Program-made: the position numbers and the translations under genes | Part shown: piece after piece, positions 10,533 through 17,533 of the stretch | Numbering within the stretch: position 1 is the first letter of the stretch | Layout of the letters: each line of letters starts with the position of its first letter | Notes under the pieces: generated by a model | What the model saw: only the letters and a program-made list of their open reading frames with translations | The model's database searches: none | Told to the model about the DNA's origin: nothing | Assembly (NCBI GenBank): GCA_028565635.1 | Contig: JAOXYB010020449.1 | Location: 1-17,533 of the forward strand | Direction: 5' to 3' | Source of the DNA: Phoronis ovalis | Taxonomy: Eukaryota; Phoronida; Phoronidae | Length of the DNA stretch: 17,533 nucleotides

Positions 10533-13223
10533 TTAGCAACTATATATAAATATATTTGACAGAAATGTTGATTAGATCCTGATTTTTGTGAGAATTGTCA
10601 GAATTAAATCTCAATAGTTTATTCTTTGTCCAAGCAAGTAAAGTTGCTATAAAGAAAAATATGAAAATGCAGGTTAAAGTTAACTTAAAGAAGCTGTTTG
10701 TAAAATGAACAAAGAGACAATTTCAGGTCTTTGTTGTTTGCCATAGTCAATCATGAATGGAAGTATTTGAAAATGAAAAAAACAAGTATCATAAAAATAT
10801 ACTATTGCAAATTTGCGGTTTGTACTTTTATATTGTAATCCGTTACAAACGTCACTGAGACGTCCAAAATGCAGGAAATAACACTCCGCTCAGCCCCCTC
10901 CTCAAACATGCCGTATCGATCTCGTCTTCCTTTGTTGGCCTTGTCTAAAAGTACATGTCGACAAATATCGCATTAAAATGCATCATGTCAGTGGTTCCAC
11001 TTAAAGTATTCGAATTTCAAAAATGTATATATACGTTATGTATTTCACCGAAAACAATTTTGTCAAAAGTCGCTAGCTTTACATCGAATTGCTATTTCAA
11101 AAAAAATATCTACTAAGCGATCTTCAAATGCTGCATGCACGTTGGTGTTTAAACAAGACATGTTAGATGACAACACTTTATGGAATTCTTAATTCCGATT
11201 TAATTTGAATTTCCAGCACGCTGTCGAAAGTGCCTCTTTCTAAAATATGTAACAGATATGTGTTTAATTTTCATTGCTTGGACGACCGTACGTGAACAGT
11301 TAGCTCCATATAATAATATGAGCTTACCATATTAAGAAAAACTGGGTTTTTGAGTAGTCCATTTTATTGTATCGGGTACATGAAACAGTTGGCAAAATAT
11401 AGATAATTAGGCTCGAATACTAGTAATAAGACAATACTTGGTTGTTTTTACTAAAAAGTACAATTTTAATTAAAACAATCATTGGCAAAAATGCTAATTT
11501 AGGTTAGACTGGTTCTTTTATCACGCATGTATATTCCCGGCAGAAGTAAATTTACTAACAGTTTAATAATTACGTCTGCTTTATGATTTTTTTATCGAAA
11601 AAAATAAATTAAAAAGTTATTAGATATGAAGGCGTTATGAATAAAGAGATGAATTCGAATCCTCTTGTTATTGACAATTTCACTACATGATTACAAGTAT
11701 TTGCAATCATAAAAAACTAATCAAAATATATCCGATCAAGAAATTACAATATAAGGGGCTTGTTCTTTTATACTTATCGCCAATAAATGTAGCTATGCTT
11801 GAGACGCTAATAATATAGAAATGTCTACCGGTTTGTATTGCTGCATGGGACAAATACACCCCCGTTCAGTCACGACGTGTTGAGACATAATATAAACATG
11901 TCTATCCTATTAAAGTACAAAAAAAAACACTGTGAAATTTGGTTACGGTCATGGATACATTGATCGTAACAGCATCATTTTTTTATCTCACTATTTCAAA
12001 ATAAATTTCCTTATGTTTATTTCCATATTTGATAGGGATTTGACCTCCCCGCCCAATCACGCTATATCGTATTCGCGGAATCGTATTCTTTGTACACCCT
12101 AATATAATTTAAAAATAACTGTATATTATATCTGAAAGAATTGTTATGATAGAAAATTATTTAATAACATATAATTGCAGGCACTGTTTACGGTGTCTTG
12201 GGCTGGGTGATTGTTTTCCAGGATAGTAGGTATTTTGCTTGGTGAAAAAAGTATTTGTAACTTCCGTTTGTTTGATAACTCTCCTCTTAACTTCTTTTCT
12301 AGTACTTCGATCACCACAATCTTTTATTAAATGTGCAAGATGCATTAATAAAATCGTGGGGAAACGATTCAGCATTGGCTAGTTGACGCTTAGACCCTTG
12401 TTGTTCCTTTTTGTTTAAATGTATTGTATCCAAATTTATTTAAGTCATGCAGTAGATATATACTGCCAAATTGAGTTAATGTATGATTCTGTCCCTATAC
12501 AACAAGGTGACAGAGTAAATAATTTGAAAACCAATTTTTCTTACCTGTTTAGCCTGTGTAGAGATTAGGCATTGCAAAAATATTTTGCTTGAAATTCTAA
12601 GACATTGTATGTCGATCATCTTTAATAGTAATTTAGAAATCGGTAATTTCTAATAATTTGAACGGCCAAAATTGAAATTTTGTGTTCGAACTTATAAAAT
12701 AATTAATGTATGCGTCTCTGTGTTAGCGCTCCTACAAAGGAATACTTCACTCTGGTACTACTGTTTTTATGGCAGTAATCAATAAGGAAAAGCAAGGAGA
12801 ATATATGACTACAACAGCATCAAAGCTAAATCTAGCTAGTCCTTTTCCATAGATTATGCCAAAAAAAAAGATTTCATTCCTATAATTTAATAAGTACCCC
12901 CATTCGAGGGTTAGAAAAATTCGTCTATAGACTCATTATTATGTTCCTCTCCACGGAAATCTTTAGTAAAAGGCGAAAGATTTATGCGTGGATTGAAGAG
13001 AAACCAGAGTAACAACAAATGTAGTTTAAACCTATATATGGCGCACGGTACAAAAACCAAAACAGGTGTGGCATTTATATAGTAACATTTACCATTGATA
13101 TTAAAATTGCGTAAACATACTTTAAATTCTTAAAACGGCTCGAAAAATAAATTTAAATTTAGGAAAATTTATATTTTTTGTAAAAAGTTAAAATAAAACT
13201 AGAAGCGCCTTTTAGCAAAGGCC

Positions 13224-13971
13224 AGGTTGCACACGCAGAAATAGGCGGATATCCATGCAGACCTATTAGGATAATCCTGGACCCTTGGATGTCCAGAGAA
13301 CCGTGACCTTTACCTCTTGTCATGAAAATTTTGGATTTCTGAATGACTTTTTGGACCTGAAAGTCAGTTAAGATAACCTCTAAATGGCCCTTTAACTTAA
13401 TTTTTGAACTTTTCATCAAATTTCTGGAAATTAATTTTTTTGACCTTCTGACCTCAAAATGGCCATATGACCCCTAAATCACCTGTAAATGACATAAAAC
13501 CATCATTTTCGTAAGTTAAATGCAATTTTAAGATTTTGACTTTTTGACCCCTGAATGACCTTTTGACCTTTAAGGTCAGCTATCTTACCCCAGGGATGTC
13601 ATATGTCAAATTACATGACTGTAGCATCACTCTGTCTTGATGTAGACACTCTTCCTTATTACAATTAGCCAAAAACATGCTAAAAATAAAAAATCTAACC
13701 TTTTGATCAATAAAAGACCTCACAAATCATTATGTTTACCTTTAGATGAACAATACCATCATTTTTGAAGGTTTTAAGACATTTTTTAAATTTGATCTAC
13801 TGACCTCAAATTGACCCCTGACCTAATTTTTGTATGTCCCTCTTCCTACTAAGTCCACACCTCGTTTGGTACCTGTATCTCAAATCGTTTCTAAATATAG
13901 ATGTTTGAAAATTGGAAGAAAAAAAAGAAAAAAAGATACAATCTCAATAGATTGCACCTGCTGTGCAACCT
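13224..13971. mobile_element. 748-bp transposon-like element with AGGTTGCACA termini
   Basis: The left end AGGTTGCACA (13224-13233) is mirrored by TGTGCAACCT (13962-13971); after one or two offset bases a GCAG word is also shared inward. The interior repeats TGACC-rich phrases, for example TGACCTTCTGACCT, and ends in an A-rich tract. A minus-strand frame (13419-13159) overlaps the left end and shows no transposase features. No target-site duplication is evident. By appearance it is a non-autonomous DNA element; the family is unidentified. Confidence 0.65.
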
Positions 13972-14025
13972 AATAATCAATCTGATGGTCGTTCATTGAG
14001 TATACCACGAGAGGGCACTACTTAG

Positions 14026-14031
14026 CACGTG
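14026..14031 (+). promoter_or_regulatory. E-box upstream of EXOSC10
   Basis: A canonical CACGTG lies 8 bp before the EXOSC10 ATG, in the 67-bp gap between the transposon-like element and the start codon. E-boxes of this type are bound by Myc/Max and USF proteins. It may instead lie in the leader, because the transcription start is unknown. Confidence 0.4.
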
Positions 14032-14038
14032 TTTCAAG

Positions 14039-17000
14039 ATGGACTCCAAAAAAAACACTGCTGATGAGGTGATAGAAGATGAATTTTTACCCGGTTATAC
14101 TGACGTAAATACCTTTTCACAGGTAACATAGATCTCACGAACACCATGCGGCTGATTTCTTATTTTATAAATCTAAATTATAATAGTAATAATAAGGATT
14201 CCACTATAATATTTAACGTGGATAACCTGACAGTCTAGTTCAATTTTGGCTTTTTGCGGTTTTGACTTTTGGTCCTCTAGCTCAGGCCTTTTCTCTATCT
14301 ATGTAGACGCCTGGGACACACCAATATGGTCACTTCATATTTATTGAGTTGAAATTTGTAAAAATTCAACAAATGTTGTGACACAACAAATATTTGTACA
14401 CTTTCGTTTGATAAATTAACAAACTAAGACCATCAGTCTATTCCGAGCATTGTTGTATGAGAATTGTCATCGATTTTGTTAATTTCAAAAGACTATAGTT
14501 TTTGAATAGGAAAGTGTAAACATTAAAACATCAGATATTGGGCCTGTTATTAGGGCCAATGAGTCATTATACATAGTTACTTGAATAATTATTAGGGATC
14601 AAGTATAAGGCTATATGCTTGTGCCATATCCGTATATAACTTTATACCCAGGGAATACTTGCCTAAATATAAAGCAAATCTAGAACTAAGTTATTTATTA
14701 TAGTCCCAGTATAAATATGTTGTCCGGGATATCAGGTTGTTAGCTTTTTCAATCACTTGGTGTGATGAATGGCACATGGTCTTATCATCTTATTATAACT
14801 ATCACAGGGATCACGAGCCATAATTGAAAGCGTTAGTACAGACTGAGAGCCTCAGGTCCTTATTTAATATTTCAGCAAAGCTTGCGAGCAGTTATGGAAG
14901 CTGTGAGAAGTTCCAACAATCTACCATTAGGTTCCGGAGATGACTGGGATTACTATTCTAGTTTTGAATCATTCAGAGAATTAATGAGCATTGAAGGAAA
15001 AAGACTATTACAAATGTGAGTATATTATGTGTAAAAGGCTCCAAATTTTGACGTTGAGATCTCTGTTTTGACCTTGATCATTTACTATACTTGAATTTGA
15101 TGATTTAATATAGTCAAATATGGCTTGACTGTAGGATCATAGGTTTTTACTATCTCAGAGTAGTCGCACTTCAAATACAGTGTCAATTTCCTTGCAACTG
15201 TTTGTTTCTGTTTATTCCCTAATCTTTTGCTCATTCAAAGCTGAGACTTTATCAGTGCCTTAACAATAAATTAGTATGAAAATCACATGAAGTCTGCTGT
15301 CACACAACCATTGAATGGATATTATGCTATTGCACATGTGCGAAGTATAGTTGAAGTGCAACCACTCTGAGATAGCAAACACCTATAACTCAAGCAGTAG
15401 GCCAGTAGGGTCATAGAGCTACATTGTAGGACTATATTTAGTATAGCTTGTATACTGATCACATGTAACATTCTTATCCTAATCTGGAAAATAATAATTT
15501 TTATCAATTTATAATTAGTGTAATTAAAAAATTAAGAAACTGTAGCCATGTTAAAAAGTGTGGTGTAAATATAGTAAGCTCCATTATACTATCTTTTAAT
15601 AAGAGCTGGGTCATGTGGAGCCATTATTATGTCACTAATTTGTTCTCATATGGAATACATTTACTATACTTGACGTAGCCAACTGGTTTTAATCGGAATA
15701 TGCTTAATATCTTATTTAGGATGCAAACCATTTTTCGACATCAAAACATCAAGGGCAAACTTTCTGATAGCAGTCAAGCAACGGAAACAGAGGAAAAGTT
15801 TGATGTTCTTGTTGATGCTAACGATCAGTTACTGGAAAGAGTGGTGGGTACCAAGCACTTTAGTTATACAATAGACTATATGTATGCTCTTGGTGGAGCC
15901 AATAGTCATGAAATGAAATGATCCCAGAATGCTACTTTTATGTACAAATCATTAATTCATTGAATATTGCATTCAATTCAGAACGTTTGCTTTCTCAATC
16001 AATAGGGTGTTACTGAATGATTGCAATATTGAAAAGATCTGATAAATCTTTTGTCAAAAACGGTTTGTTAAGCACCAAAAATTGTGTATAGAACTGTGGA
16101 TCAACTTTTAGTTTTAATTTACAACATTTGCAGCATGTGCAGATGATAAAATGTTCCTTGATATATATTATTAATGAGATGTTTTCACCGATTTTCAGGG
16201 GTTACTCTTAGATGAAGCTTCCGGTGTGAAGAAAGCTGAAAGCAAACTAGTTGTAGCAAGTGTTACACCAAAACAACAAATTAACACTAGCTGGAATAAA
16301 AAGGTATGCAAGCTAGTCGTAGTCAAATAAAGAAAGTGATTTCCCTTGTATAAATAATGTAAGAGGTATACTTACGGGGAAAACTTACAAGTATTTAGTT
16401 TAGTTGATTCCTATCAACTATCTCCCTTGGGATGAGTTTTACAGTGATTCAAAGCATGTACTGTTTGCTGTTAACTACATTAAAAGCCTTTAATTACTGT
16501 TTACATGTTGTGGTGTTGTCAGGGATATTATAAATAAATATTCATTTGTATTAATTTGCAGATGACTCCTAGTGTTGCACAGAAGTCAGCTAGCTTTCGC
16601 TTATTGGCTGCTAGATATATTCAGAGACCACAGCTAAAATTCAAAGATAAAATTGACAACTCTTATCGTCCATTTATTCCGAAAATAACCAACAAGCCTA
16701 ACGCGATGAAGCCATTGCCAGGTAAGCCATGTACATTGATGTCTGAACTTAAACAAATTTTCAAAATATGGAATCACAAATGATTTTTGAATCAGTCAAA
16801 TGTATGCCAGAATTTCTTTAAATATAAAGTGTGATGATGTCCAAATGTCTTGAATGGTTTAGTTTTGTAACTGTTCACATTAAATCTGCATTTTATATAT
16901 AATTTATTGCAGGAAGATGTCGGAAATTAAAATTCTACTGTTGACCTTATTAATACCTGTAGAGACTGGTTTTAAAGCTATTAAAATTAAATCAAACTCC

Positions 17001-17533
17001 CATTTAATAATGTTATCTCTTAAATGTGTTCTTTTTAAAATGGTTTACATTTAGTGGTGTGTTACGTTGTAATTTCTTTTTCAGATTACTGCTTGAAAAT
17101 GCACTGTAATGAGGATGATACAAGTGTTGATGCCTTGTAAGTAAGAAACATGGGTGGTGTTACTGCATTTTTTTTTGCAGTCTGTTCACATGTATGTGTA
17201 AATTAAAGAAATATATAAACATAGCTTTACACATGTTTTGTAAAAATATCCTAGTGATACTTTTGAAATGGTACCTGTGGCTTATGAAGCAAGTTTAATT
17301 ACACAATGGGAATCAAACATAAGTCATTGTTACTGATATTAGAAACGTCTTATACTTTTCATCGTTTGTTCTACTTGGAGAACTGGCTAAACACAGTTAA
17401 CTGAACAAAGAATAATGTATATCTACTGGCAGTATAGACGTTTAGATATTTCTTTATGTCATGTAATCAAATTTATATATTTTAGTGATTATCCACATCC
17501 TTACCAGCATGAATTAGATCATTTTAAGCCATG
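14039..17533 (+). CDS. EXOSC10: Exosome component 10 / Rrp6 3'-5' exoribonuclease, N-terminal part
   Basis: EXOSC10 is the nuclear RNase D-like subunit of the RNA exosome, acting in rRNA and snoRNA 3' processing and RNA surveillance. Exons are 14039-14122, 14876-15015, 15720-15843, 16199-16303, 16562-16721, 17085-17136 and 17486 to the window end. All have GT-AG boundaries and phases joining into 237 codons. Residues from about 30 to 130 form the PMC2NT domain that binds the C1D/Rrp47 cofactor (DDWDYYSSFESFRELM; EEKFDVLVDAND; GLLLDEASGV). Then come SFRLLAARYIQRPQLKFKDK and PFIPKI, followed by HPYQHELDHF just before the catalytic region. The DEDD exonuclease and HRDC domains lie beyond the right edge. 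The linker between KPLP and HPYQ is about 21 residues, clearly shorter than I recall in human. The start is the first ATG, preceded by AAG. Confidence 0.95.
15139..15386. repeat. Inverted-repeat element in EXOSC10 intron 2
   Basis: About 40 bp at 15139-15178 (ATAGGTTTTTACTATCTCAG onward) matches the reverse complement of 15346-15386 with a few mismatches; CTATCTCAGAGT and GCACTTCAA are shared exactly. The spacer is about 167 bp and non-coding. It looks like a small MITE. A 61-codon minus-strand frame (15507-15322) spans it and is not a gene. Confidence 0.75.

Larger units (their letters stand above)
8216..13223. other. AT-rich spacer without recognisable genes
   Basis: About 5 kb shows stops in all frames at short intervals, no coding segment that I recognise and no tRNA or snRNA that I can support. 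It contains the repeat pair at 10156-10268 and the palindrome at 10494-10532. A 72-codon minus-strand frame at 12375-12157 matches no family I know. Small conserved exons could be missed by eye. Confidence 0.6.

Noticed and set aside
11640-11660. TTCGAATCC resembling a tRNA B box
   Set aside because: No A box upstream at the right distance and no acceptor-stem complementarity in the flanking DNA.
12157-12375. 72-codon minus-strand frame rich in Lys and Arg
   Set aside because: No recognisable family, no convincing splice sites and stop-dense surroundings; possibly a transposon remnant, but unsupported.
13159-13419. 86-codon minus-strand frame
   Set aside because: Straddles the left end of the AGGTTGCACA-ended element and has no transposase-like residues; treated as chance.
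14397-14520. Loose inverted repeat (TACACTTTC and AAATTAACAAA words) in EXOSC10 intron 1
   Set aside because: The pairing is broken by unequal spacing and AT-rich sequence; too weak to call an element.

Overview
The window is AT-rich nuclear DNA from an animal. It carries split genes with GT-AG introns whose proteins are very close to vertebrate orthologues. AP2M1 and RPL22 keep exon boundaries at positions that look metazoan, and several non-autonomous transposon-like repeats are present. An invertebrate is my inference; nothing visible fixes the phylum.

Layout. (1) About 207-4200, minus strand: most of AP2M1, the mu subunit of the clathrin adaptor AP-2. Six coding exons and one likely non-coding first exon are visible, and the 3' third runs off the left edge. 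(2) About 4145-4385: a short shared promoter between the head-to-head genes AP2M1 and RPL22. (3) 4385 to about 7630, plus strand: complete RPL22 (eL22), four exons and 134 codons. Intron 1 holds a near-800-bp foldback inverted repeat and a MITE-like element with 41-bp terminal inverted repeats. Intron 2 ends in two tandem hairpins that cover the likely branch point of exon 3. (4) About 7640-13200: no recognisable gene; AT-rich spacer with a 39-bp palindrome and a tandem pair of hairpin-forming repeats. (5) 13224-13971: a transposon-like element with AGGTTGCACA termini and many TGACCT half-sites, ending 67 bp before the next start codon. (6) 14039 to the right edge, plus strand: the 5' part of EXOSC10 (Rrp6), seven exons covering the N-terminal PMC2NT region; the catalytic domain lies outside the window.

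The three genes are housekeeping genes for endocytosis, translation and RNA decay, with no obvious shared pathway. The most interesting signal is in RPL22 intron 2. Two 8-bp stems with 7-nt loops, G-C closing pairs and a U on the 3' side of the loop differ from each other at two stem positions, each compensated on the opposite arm. The second hairpin buries a CTAAC branch-point match 27 nt upstream of the acceptor. As I recall the literature, L22 binds hairpins of this type, and L22 proteins repress splicing of their own or paralogous transcripts in yeast and vertebrates. I propose an autoregulatory splicing switch. This is an inference from sequence and is not demonstrated here.
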